A program made the translations under genes and the position numbers. From Acidobacteriaceae bacterium (lineage in GTDB: Bacteria; Acidobacteriota; Terriglobia; Terriglobales; Acidobacteriaceae), in contig PKXI01000389.1 of assembly GCA_003133425.1 (NCBI GenBank), forward strand, positions 1-18,142: a stretch of DNA of 18,142 nucleotides, in the 5' to 3' direction. A model generated the notes under the pieces. That model saw only the letters and a list, made by a program, of their open reading frames with translations. It was not told the DNA's origin and did not search any database. This document shows, piece after piece, positions 1 through 6,115 of the stretch (the stretch's first letter is position 1; each line of letters begins with the position of its first letter).

Positions 1-345
1 CAACTACGCGCGGGACATCCTCAACCTTTGGCCAAGCGACAAGATTCAGATTGCTCCGGCTAATTGTTTCAAGCGAGAATCGCGCCATTTCCGTTTCCGA
101 CCGAAGGTGAGACGACCTACTCGAATACGAATTGATCGAATACCCTGCCGTGGCAAGATTGTTTGTGCTTTGGCCCGCGCAATGCGTCTCACGTTTAGGC
201 AAGCTCCGCTCCGGCTCAGGTTAAGTCGGTGAACGACGCCTTAAACGTTGTCAATATGAATACAATATCCATATCGATATGTCAATCTTTTCGCACGCCC
301 TCCTCGGCGAGAATTGTGTATTTTTGTACTTGTGAGGTCATTTGG
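1..345. other. Gene-free leader region upstream of the PadR-like gene
   Basis: I see no gene here that I can defend. On the plus strand one frame is open from base 2 to a TGA at 232-234; its product is Arg-rich in the second half and matches no family I recognise. It could be the 3' tail of a gene starting outside the window, but it reads more like chance. The last 100 bases become AT-rich and hold a perfect 12-bp palindrome (270-281) that probably belongs to the control region of the next gene. An ATG at 229 is in frame with that gene, but the 39 codons it would add look non-coding and it has no ribosome binding site. Confidence 0.5.
248..281 (+). promoter_or_regulatory. Putative promoter/operator of the PadR-like gene with 12-bp palindrome
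   Basis: CATATCGATATG at 270-281 is a perfect 12-bp palindrome in an AT-rich leader, 64 bases before the chosen start codon. A -35-like TTGTCA lies at 248-253 and a poor -10 (TATCGA-like) falls inside the palindrome, so a protein bound there would block RNA polymerase. PadR-type regulators commonly bind short AT-rich palindromes and repress themselves, so autoregulation is the simplest reading. The -10 is weak and binding is not shown by sequence alone. Confidence 0.35.
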
Positions 346-1056
346 ATGCAGAATCAAGTAGTCGAAAACGTCGCGGTGACCAATCTGGGCCGCAAACTGA
401 ATTCACTTGAGATTTTGCTCCTGGTATTCGTCAAATACGGGCTGACCTCCACTTATGACCTTATTTCCCACGCGGGAATGTCGGCTGGGCTGACAGGACC
501 AGCTTTAAAACGCATGAAGAGCGCCGGCCTTCTGAAGGCCAAGGCCGGTCGGAGGAGAGTCATCCGATATTGGCTAACTGAAGCCGGTGAAAGGGCACTT
601 CGCCATTCCCTCGCTCGCGCCAAGGCGCAGAATTGGTGGCTGGAACAGAATTCCTTCTTCGAGACGCTGCCGCGCTCCATGTTCCTGAGCTGGTTCCTGC
701 TGGGATTTGAAAAGATGGGAGATTGGATGGAGTTCGCCGAGGATCAACTTCAAGAGCTCCACGACAGGAAAAATGGCGAAGCGGCCGACCAAGCGAGCCG
801 ATTCTTGGTTCTGAAGAAGCGCTTCCGGAACGATCCCGAGTCTGTTCCGAGTGGGTTTCTCTTGGCTCAGGCGTACCGTGCAATGAAGGCCCGATCTGAA
901 GCTGCGGTGTTGACACCACCGAGTTCCGAGAGGTTCGGGGGATACGACGGCTTGACATTTGAAATGGAGGATCTCCACATCGTCGTGCACGAGGAGTACC
1001 AAGCGGAAGAGTCCGAAGTACCGCATTCTGTTAAGAATGAAGAAGCCAATGATTAA
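346..1056 (+). CDS. PadR-like winged-helix transcriptional regulator
   Basis: The 236-residue product has a winged helix at about residues 20-90. An N-terminal helix (LEILLLVFVKYGL) is followed by a recognition-helix region (GLTGPALKRMKSAGLL), a basic wing (AGRRRVIRYWLTEAGERAL) and a long, partly helical C-terminal half with a very acidic end. This order resembles PadR/MarR-type regulators, where the C-terminal part dimerises; the exact subfamily is uncertain. I chose ATG 346 because GAGG at 334-337 sits 8 bases upstream, whereas the in-frame ATG at 229 adds residues that look untranslated. It stands alone, convergent with the nuclease gene, so its target cannot be read from context. Many PadR regulators control an adjacent ABC transporter, but none is present here. 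DNA binding is likely; the effector is unknown. Confidence 0.65.
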   Translation: MQNQVVENVAVTNLGRKLNSLEILLLVFVKYGLTSTYDLISHAGMSAGLTGPALKRMKSAGLLKAKAGRRRVIRYWLTEAGERALRHSLARAKAQNWWLEQNSFFETLPRSMFLSWFLLGFEKMGDWMEFAEDQLQELHDRKNGEAADQASRFLVLKKRFRNDPESVPSGFLLAQAYRAMKARSEAAVLTPPSSERFGGYDGLTFEMEDLHIVVHEEYQAEESEVPHSVKNEEAND

Positions 1057-1407
1057 AATGGCGGGCCGTTCGCCGCTTCTTTTACGTCCCTGCCTTGATG
1101 ACGCGTCGAGACTCATCCTTGGAGGAAAAGTGTCACAGGCGTTTGGAGAAGGGCGAGCTCTGCGAGACAGCCCTGCCTAGATTTGGCTGGTCCATGAGTC
1201 CGTCCACTTAGTCAACCTTTTGCTTAAATTGTGTGTCAAGTCAAGCTTTTGTTTGCCGCTTGTAAAAAACAAAAGCTTGACTCTTGGACCAATAATTGTT
1301 TCAAATCAACCGCTTACGGTGTGCACAAAGGCAAGGATTTGTTTACACACACGTCTGCCGCTATTCAAGGACTTACGGATGGGCTATTGTGCTCTTCCCC
1401 AGGGACA
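1057..1407. other. Intergenic region between convergent genes
   Basis: This 351-bp stretch separates two convergent genes and contains no believable coding region. Just after the regulator's stop, a short GC-rich hairpin candidate (GGCG/CGCC, about 1060-1074) is followed by a T-rich run (TTCTTTT, 1076-1082), which could be a weak terminator. From about 1210 to 1380 the DNA is markedly AT-richer than its surroundings and carries the perfect inverted repeat listed separately, plus two copies of CTTACGG (near 1313 and 1372). No promoter or RNA gene is evident. Confidence 0.6.
1239..1282. repeat. Perfect 16-bp inverted repeat with 12-nt loop
   Basis: The arms at 1239-1254 (AGTCAAGCTTTTGTTT) and 1267-1282 are exact reverse complements, with loop 1255-1266. 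The hairpin lies between the ends of two convergent genes, where a bidirectional terminator would be expected. No clear T-run follows it in either direction, so it is not a textbook intrinsic terminator. It could instead be the footprint of a small repeat element, a 3'-end stabilising structure or a protein-binding cruciform. Confidence 0.75.
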
Positions 1408-1896
1408 TTACATCTTGTAACGGCCTAGGTCCTCGTCGTTGAGTCCTTCGAGCCAGCCACGCAGTTGCTCGGCCGTTGGCCCTTCCGAAGGTCCTGAAGT
1501 GTTCAGCTTGGCGCTCTGCATCACGTGCTCGGCTACAAAGATCGGGCAATCCGCACGGAGCGCCAATGCTATGGCATCAGACGGCCTGGCGTCGATCATT
1601 ACCTGCTCATCTGCCTGGCGCAGGCAGAGGACGGCGTGGAACGTGTCGTTTTTAATCTCTGTTATTACAACGCGTTCCAACTGAGCATTCAAGTGACGGA
1701 TTACGTTTCTGGCCAGGTCATGCGTCATTGGACGAGGCGCGGCAACCTTTTCGATCTCGATGGCGATTGCGTTCGCCTCAAAGATTCCCACCCAGATCGG
1801 AATCACCGTCTCTGAAGCAACGTCTTTTAGAACGACGATGGGCATATTCGTGGCTGGGTCCATCATCAACCCGCGTATTCGGACCTCGATATCCAT
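1408..1896 (-). CDS. Bifunctional nuclease family protein (BFN/DUF151)
   Basis: The 162-residue product matches the bifunctional nuclease (DUF151) family, whose characterised plant members cut both DNA and RNA. Family signatures are the start (MDIEVRIRGLMMDP), the central VIPIWVGIFEANAIAIEIE segment and the RPSDAIALALRADCPIFV block near residues 103-120. The domain fills about residues 1-125 and is followed by a short tail rich in Ser, Gly, Pro and Glu. ATG 1896 is preceded by AGAGG seven bases upstream. The gene begins 32 bases after the miaB stop on the same strand, so the two are probably cotranscribed. Nuclease activity is not established for bacterial members in general; the family call is firm, the biochemical role less so. 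Confidence 0.9.
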   Translation of the reverse strand: MDIEVRIRGLMMDPATNMPIVVLKDVASETVIPIWVGIFEANAIAIEIEKVAAPRPMTHDLARNVIRHLNAQLERVVITEIKNDTFHAVLCLRQADEQVMIDARPSDAIALALRADCPIFVAEHVMQSAKLNTSGPSEGPTAEQLRGWLEGLNDEDLGRYKM

Positions 1897-1928
1897 GGGC
1901 TTGCCTCTTTTGACTACCGTACAGGTTC

Positions 1929-3248
1929 TTAGACGGCCTCGCCGACCAGACTGTTGGGATGCGTGTTGGTAATTTTCACCTGAACATAGCTACCTGGGGC
2001 CGGCGCAATCGGATGCGGCCAGGTGAAATTTACCGGCTTATTCTGACTGCTGCGGGCGGAAATCTGGCCTCGTGCTGGATTTTGACCCTCAACCATAACC
2101 TCAACTATCTCCCCTAAGTGCCTGGAATAATTGATTCTTTGGATCTCGCGCTGACGGTCAAGCAATACTTGAAGCCGTTGGGCCTTCTCGCCTTCCGGGA
2201 TCGAGTCGATCATTGTAAGCGCGGGCGTATTGGGTCGCGCCGAGTACTTGAAACCGAAAACGCAATCGTACTGCACTTCGGCGAGGAGGTCCATGGTCTG
2301 AATAAAATCGTCTGGGGTTTCACCTGGAAACCCAACAATAATGTCTGTCGAAAGCGAAATTGGCCGCCGCGCGGCCTTAATCCAAGCGATCCGCTCCAGA
2401 TACCACTCCGGGGTGTACTCGCGCGCCATCATCTTGAGCACCCGAGTCGAGCCGGACTGAATCGGCAGGTGGACGTGGTCGCAGAGCGTTGGCGAGGCGT
2501 CGATGGCGTCGACTATGTCGCGGGTAAAGTCCCGGGGGTGGCTGGTGGTGAAGCGAACGCGGCGAATCCCAGCTACCTCGCCGACGGCAGTCAGCAATTC
2601 GGCGAAGCTCCGCTTCCCTTCCGGGTCGCGATAGCTGTTGACGTTCTGACCAAGGAGTTGAATCTCGGTGTAGCCGAGGTCGGCGATGCGGCGCGCTTCC
2701 TGGAGGACCGAGGATGAAGTGCGGCTGCGCTCCTTGCCGCGGGTGTACGGCACCACGCAGTAGGCGCAGAACTTGTCGCAGCCTTCAATGATGGTGATGT
2801 AACCGCGGTAGGGATTTTGGCGGGCGGTGAACTCGGTTTCAAAGGTTTGATCGGTCTGACGATCATCGAGGCCGGTAATCCGGCTCTCTCCGGCTTCAAG
2901 GCGGACCAGCATCTCAGGCAGTTTGCGATAGGAGGCAGAACCCGAGACCAGCGAGACATAGGGGGCCCGGTCGAAGATCTTCTCGCCCTCCTGCTGGGCT
3001 ACGCACCCCAGCACGCCAAAGCGCTTACCGGCTTTATACAGCTTTTTGTAGTCGTTGAGACGGTTAAAGACCTTCTGCTCCGCCTTGTCGCGGATGGAGC
3101 AGGTGTTGTAGAGGATCAGGCCGGCTTCTTCTTCGGTGGGGACTTGCCGGTAGCCTTGTTGCTGCAATGTGCCAATGACCTTCTCGGAGTCATGAGCATT
3201 CATCTGGCAGCCGAAGGTCTCAAGGTAGAAGGTTTTTTCGGTTGCCAT
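1929..3248 (-). CDS. miaB: tRNA-2-methylthio-N6-dimethylallyladenosine synthase MiaB
   Basis: This radical-SAM enzyme adds a methylthio group to i6A37 of tRNAs that read UNN codons. The 439-residue length is normal for MiaB. The N-terminal methylthiotransferase domain supplies the auxiliary-cluster cysteines C14, C50 and C82; the radical-SAM domain carries C157-x3-C161-x2-C164 in GCDKFCAYC; a TRAM RNA-binding domain fills roughly 375-438. The motifs YNTCSIRDKAEQKVF and STDIIVGFPGET are typical of MiaB rather than RimO or MtaB. ATG 3248 has an AGGA six bases upstream. A TATACT box (3264-3259, minus strand) lies close to the start and might serve a local promoter. The gene follows the cytochrome gene by 65 bases and precedes the nuclease gene by 32. 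Confidence 0.96.
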   Translation of the reverse strand: MATEKTFYLETFGCQMNAHDSEKVIGTLQQQGYRQVPTEEEAGLILYNTCSIRDKAEQKVFNRLNDYKKLYKAGKRFGVLGCVAQQEGEKIFDRAPYVSLVSGSASYRKLPEMLVRLEAGESRITGLDDRQTDQTFETEFTARQNPYRGYITIIEGCDKFCAYCVVPYTRGKERSRTSSSVLQEARRIADLGYTEIQLLGQNVNSYRDPEGKRSFAELLTAVGEVAGIRRVRFTTSHPRDFTRDIVDAIDASPTLCDHVHLPIQSGSTRVLKMMAREYTPEWYLERIAWIKAARRPISLSTDIIVGFPGETPDDFIQTMDLLAEVQYDCVFGFKYSARPNTPALTMIDSIPEGEKAQRLQVLLDRQREIQRINYSRHLGEIVEVMVEGQNPARGQISARSSQNKPVNFTWPHPIAPAPGSYVQVKITNTHPNSLVGEAV

Positions 3249-3313
3249 AGCAATCCTAAGTATACCGTGATTGTGGCTTTGTCTGGCTTAAGGCTGATCG
3301 GTGGGTATTCCGG

Positions 3314-3685
3314 TTAGCGCAAACCGGTATGCAGGTAGGCAATCAGGGCGGCCAGCTGCTGGTCGGTAAACCGGCCGGCAAAAGCCGGCATCATCCCCTT
3401 GCCCGCGAGCACCACGCGCTGAAGCTCCCTATCGCTGGCCGGCGCGCCGCTGGGAAAGGTACTCTGCGCGAAAACTCCATGCAGATTCGGCGGAATTTGC
3501 TTGAGGTGCAGGTCGTTGTCCTCGTGGCAATGGGCACAGCGAACTTGGTAGAGGTGCTTACCTTCCGCCTGCTGTGGAGTGAGTGACGGCGTTGAGTGGC
3601 AGCCAGCCGGGCCGACAAAAAGGCTGGCCACCATCCCAACGCACAAAGCACTCCATGCGCCTGACCCGGGCGATCGACGGCGCAA
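3314..3685 (-). CDS. Small exported c-type cytochrome (class I, probable lipoprotein)
   Basis: The 123-residue product has a basic N-terminus (RRR), a hydrophobic segment at about 10-27 and a Cys at 29 in a GPAGC context. This resembles a lipobox, though Pro at -3 is atypical, so plain signal-peptide cleavage is possible. Haem is attached at C50-A-H-C53-H54, and Met98 or Met99 in GKGMMPAF is the likely sixth ligand; the helix FTDQQLAALIAYLHT closes the fold, as in mono-haem cytochromes c. The best start is TTG 3685 with GGCGGA just upstream; the next ATG (codon 18) would leave a very short signal. The gene begins 7 bases after the dismutase stop, implying translational coupling. It presumably carries electrons in the periplasm; its partner is unknown. 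Confidence 0.85.
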   Translation of the reverse strand: MRRRSPGSGAWSALCVGMVASLFVGPAGCHSTPSLTPQQAEGKHLYQVRCAHCHEDNDLHLKQIPPNLHGVFAQSTFPSGAPASDRELQRVVLAGKGMMPAFAGRFTDQQLAALIAYLHTGLR

Positions 3686-3692
3686 TGTCCGC

Positions 3693-4499
3693 CTACGCCT
3701 TGTGAACGAACTGGCCGCTCACATAATCCCAGTTGAGCACCTGGAAGAATGCCTTCACGTAGTCGACACGCCGGTTCTGGTACTTCAAATAGTAGGCATG
3801 CTCCCAAACGTCGATGGCAAGAATCGGCTTGTGGCCCGTGGTCAGCGGACTGTCCTGGTTGGGAGTGGTTTCGATGTTCACTGTCCCATCCGGCAACTTG
3901 ACCAGCCAAGCCCAGCCACTGCCAAAAACACTCATGGCGGCGGCAGTCAATTTGTCCTCAAAGGTGGAAAGCGAACCGAATTTGGCATCGATGGCCTTGG
4001 CTAGCTCGCCGGTTGGAGCTGCGCCGCCTTTGCCAAGCGTGGGCCACCAGAAGGAGTGATTGGCGTGTCCTCCGCCATTGTTGCGTACCACTGTGCGGAC
4101 GGCCTCGGGCAAGCTGGTGAGGTTCGCGACGAGCTCGTCGACGCTCTTCCCTGCCAGCTCGGGATGAGCTGCCGCGGCTGCGTTGAGATTGTTTACATAG
4201 GTCTGATGGTGCTTGTCGTGGTGCAGGTGCATGGTAGCGGCGTCGAAGCTGGGCTCGAGAGCATCGTAGGCATACGGCAGAGCCGGCAGTGTAAAGGGCC
4301 CGGTGGGAGGCGCAACGGCAGGAGTTGCGGGTGTTTGGCCGGCTGGCGAACCCTCGGCGGATATGTTGCGCGTGAGAAGTGCGGCGCCGGCGAGTGTCCC
4401 TATCTGCAGCATAGCTGTTCTGCGGTCAATGAATGACGTTGGGAACGACGTTGGGAATGACGTTGGCAATGACTCAGGCGATGACGTAGTTGATGACAT
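3693..4499 (-). CDS. sodA: Exported superoxide dismutase, Mn-type, with Tat-like leader
   Basis: Converts superoxide to oxygen and hydrogen peroxide. Metal ligands are H93 (in [15 protein letters not shown]), H148 ([11 protein letters not shown]), D230 and H234 (DVWEHAYY). Gln215 in the NQDSP segment together with glycines before HANHS indicates the Mn-type active site, although cambialistic use cannot be excluded. The catalytic domain starts near residue 69. Before it lies an unusual leader: a Ser/Thr/Pro repeat (residues 2-23), then [18 protein letters not shown], which looks like a Tat signal peptide, then an Ala/Pro linker. Periplasmic export is therefore likely. ATG 4499 has GGAGG nine bases upstream, supporting the long leader over the internal Met30. 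It heads the unit sod-cytochrome c-miaB-nuclease. Confidence 0.93.
   Translation of the reverse strand: MSSTTSSPESLPTSFPTSFPTSFIDRRTAMLQIGTLAGAALLTRNISAEGSPAGQTPATPAVAPPTGPFTLPALPYAYDALEPSFDAATMHLHHDKHHQTYVNNLNAAAAAHPELAGKSVDELVANLTSLPEAVRTVVRNNGGGHANHSFWWPTLGKGGAAPTGELAKAIDAKFGSLSTFEDKLTAAAMSVFGSGWAWLVKLPDGTVNIETTPNQDSPLTTGHKPILAIDVWEHAYYLKYQNRRVDYVKAFFQVLNWDYVSGQFVHKA
4432..4497 (-). repeat. Degenerate 12-bp tandem repeat in the dismutase leader
   Basis: Five and a half units of 12 bp run from 4432 to 4497. The first three are nearly identical (AATGACGTTGGG type on the plus strand), and the rest decay but keep ATGAC every 12 bases. On the coding strand they encode four-residue units ([24 protein letters not shown]) just before the Tat-like twin arginine. 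Because units are multiples of three, copy-number change would alter leader length without shifting the frame. Confidence 0.85.
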
Positions 4500-4528
4500 A
4501 AGGAAAATCCTCCGGGAAATCTTTGTTC

Positions 4529-4571
4529 AGTCTGAGCGGGCTGGGCGGGAAGGTCAAGTGCTCTTCTGACC
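4529..4571 (-). promoter_or_regulatory. Candidate promoter and dyad upstream of the dismutase gene
   Basis: On the minus strand a good -35 hexamer TTGACC (4557-4552) is followed after 17 bases by a poor -10 (CAGACT, 4534-4529). GGTCA-N10-TGACC (4552-4571) forms a dyad overlapping that -35 and could be an operator. The region also separates the divergent dehydratase gene. The weak -10 keeps this tentative. Confidence 0.3.
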
Positions 4572-4598
4572 ATCCCTTAGACTTGCTTGCACTTGCGC

Positions 4599-4628
4599 TT
4601 ATCAAAACGGCGCAGGTGCGGGTATTCT
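4599..4628 (+). promoter_or_regulatory. Candidate sigma-70-type promoter of the dehydratase gene
   Basis: TTATCA (4599-4604) and TATTCT (4623-4628) are separated by 18 bases, each matching four of six consensus positions. Transcription would start near 4635, which is the A of the preferred start codon, so the mRNA may be leaderless. This agrees with the absence of a Shine-Dalgarno sequence before ATG 4635. Confidence 0.4.
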
Positions 4629-4634
4629 GGGTTT

Positions 4635-5618
4635 ATGCGGCTTCCCACATTAGCCCAGATTCACGACGCCCGGTCGGTGGTGTATCGCTACATGCCGCCC
4701 ACTCCGCAATACTCGTGGCCACTTATTAATGGCCGAATGGGAACCGAGACGTGGATCAAGCACGAGAACCATACGCCAGTTGGGGCGTTCAAGCTGCGCG
4801 GAGCTCTGGTATATCTTGACTGGCTGAAACAGACCGAGCCTGACTTGAGAGGTGTGGTGGCGGCCACGCGCGGTAATCATGGACAGGGAGTGGGCATGGC
4901 TGCGCAGCTTCTTGGCCTGAAGGCAGTGGTCGTCGTTCCATACGGCAACAGCAGGGAGAAGAACTGCGCCATGCTGGCTCAGGGAGTTGAACTGGTGGAG
5001 CAGGGCCAGGACTTTCAGGAGTCGCTCGAGTTTGCGCGGCATCTGGCTGCGGACAGGGGATTTCATTTCGCAGACTCTTTCCATGAGCGGCTGGTGATGG
5101 GTACAGCCACGTTTGCGCTTGAGCTTTTTGAAGGGACGCCAGCGCTGGATGCAGTTTATGTTCCCATCGGAATGGGATCGTCAATCTGCGGAATGGCCGC
5201 GGTGCGCAACGCCCTTGGGTTGCAGACCGAGATCGTGGGCGTGGGAGCGTGCGAATGCCCTGCCTATGCACTGAGCTTCAAACAAAGAAAACTGGTGGAA
5301 GCCCCGGCCCTTAGCAAGGTCGCCGATGGTCTGGCGTGCCGCACTCCGAATATCGAGGCGCTGGAAATTATCTGGAAAGAAGTTGCCCGCATCGTCGAAG
5401 TCTCCGACGCGGAGATTGCGGCAGCAATGCTTGCCTACTATCAGGACACGCACAATCTGGCCGAGGGCGCAGGAGCCGCAGCTTTGGCGGCAGCTCTGAC
5501 GGAGAAGAACTCCGTGCAGGGCAAACGCATTGGCGTTCTCCTCACTGGCGGCAATGTTGACTGGGCAACCTACGCGGCCGCGCTTGCCGGGGCGCTGCAG
5601 CAATCGAGGAATGAATGA
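4635..5618 (+). CDS. PLP-dependent threonine/serine dehydratase family enzyme
   Basis: A fold-type II PLP enzyme of 327 residues, in the group containing catabolic threonine dehydratase, hydroxyaspartate ammonia-lyase and EutB-like dehydratases. The Schiff-base lysine is K53 in GAFKLRGA, the substrate/cofactor Asn region is TRGNHGQG (78-85), and the C-terminus has LLTGGNVDW. The phosphate loop reads GMGSS (179-183) rather than the usual tetraglycine. There is no C-terminal ACT regulatory domain, so feedback inhibition of the IlvA type is unlikely. ATG 4635 is preferred because family similarity begins at MRLPTLAQI; an upstream TTG (4587) adds 16 basic, unconserved residues. The stop overlaps the thioesterase start (ATGA). 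The substrate cannot be fixed from sequence. Confidence 0.88.
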   Translation: MRLPTLAQIHDARSVVYRYMPPTPQYSWPLINGRMGTETWIKHENHTPVGAFKLRGALVYLDWLKQTEPDLRGVVAATRGNHGQGVGMAAQLLGLKAVVVVPYGNSREKNCAMLAQGVELVEQGQDFQESLEFARHLAADRGFHFADSFHERLVMGTATFALELFEGTPALDAVYVPIGMGSSICGMAAVRNALGLQTEIVGVGACECPAYALSFKQRKLVEAPALSKVADGLACRTPNIEALEIIWKEVARIVEVSDAEIAAAMLAYYQDTHNLAEGAGAAALAAALTEKNSVQGKRIGVLLTGGNVDWATYAAALAGALQQSRNE

Positions 5619-6088
5619 CAGGAACTACTGAAAATCTGACCCCGTTGCCTCATACAGCCCAGAACCGCTGCTTTGGATGCGGAGATGCCAATTCTGTAGG
5701 GTTGCACCTTGAGTTTTATTTGGCAGAGGACGGTTCGGTCGTCTCACTTCCGACAGTTCCGGACAACTTCGAAGGCCCAATCGGCTCTTTGCACGGCGGC
5801 ATCATTGCTACGCTGCTGGACGAGGCGATGAGCAAGGCTGTCCGCGCACGCGGCGTGACTGCAATGACGCGGCAAATGGAGATTGATTACCAGCGCCCGG
5901 TTCCCTCCGGTGAGCCCATTCGCATTGAAGGACGGGTCGTCCGCAACGAAGGCCGCAAGCATTGGACCGAGGCAAGGATTCTGAATGCGAGAGCAATCAC
6001 GCTGGCTTCGAGCAAGGGATTGTTCGTAGAGGTTCGTGCTCACCGATTGACAACAGGGCGGCCTGAAGACCGCCCTGCAGCACCTTAG
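5615..6088 (+). CDS. PaaI-like hotdog-fold acyl-CoA thioesterase
   Basis: The 157-residue product shows the PaaI/4HBT hotdog pattern. An N-terminal NRCFGCGDAN segment is followed by the strand and central helix GSLHGGIIATLLDEAM (58-72), with H60-G61-G62 and the acidic D69/E70 where catalytic and CoA-binding residues lie. The strand pair MEIDYQRPVPSGEPIRIEGRVV is also typical. Such enzymes hydrolyse acyl-CoA thioesters in the cytoplasm. The NRCFGCG start is seen in a subgroup whose substrates are mostly unknown. The start overlaps the dehydratase stop by 4 nt, so the genes are translationally coupled. A joint role, such as removing acyl-CoA derived from amino-acid breakdown, is only an inference. 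Confidence 0.88.
   Translation: MTGTTENLTPLPHTAQNRCFGCGDANSVGLHLEFYLAEDGSVVSLPTVPDNFEGPIGSLHGGIIATLLDEAMSKAVRARGVTAMTRQMEIDYQRPVPSGEPIRIEGRVVRNEGRKHWTEARILNARAITLASSKGLFVEVRAHRLTTGRPEDRPAAP
6054..6077. terminator. GC-rich hairpin at the convergent thioesterase/flgE end
   Basis: CAGGGCGG (6054-6061) and CCGCCCTG (6070-6077) are perfect complements around an 8-nt loop, inside the last codons of the thioesterase gene and 39-62 bases past the flgE stop on the other strand. No strong T-tract follows on the plus strand; on the minus strand only TTGT follows. It may help stop transcription from both sides, but it is not a canonical intrinsic terminator. Confidence 0.35.
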
Positions 6089-6115
6089 TGAATTTGGACC
6101 TTAATCAACTGGGCA

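Noticed and set aside
2..234. Possible 3' end of an upstream gene in the second plus frame
   Set aside because: It is open but short, Arg-rich, and matches no recognised family; too little to call a gene.
229..345. N-terminal extension of the PadR-like protein from ATG 229
   Set aside because: The added 39 residues show no domain character, ATG 229 lacks a ribosome site, and the promoter-like palindrome lies inside this stretch. ATG 346 has GAGG at good spacing.
1220..1428. Small plus-strand open frames across the inverted repeat
   Set aside because: They lack ribosome sites, run into the end of the nuclease gene on the opposite strand and show no protein-like pattern.
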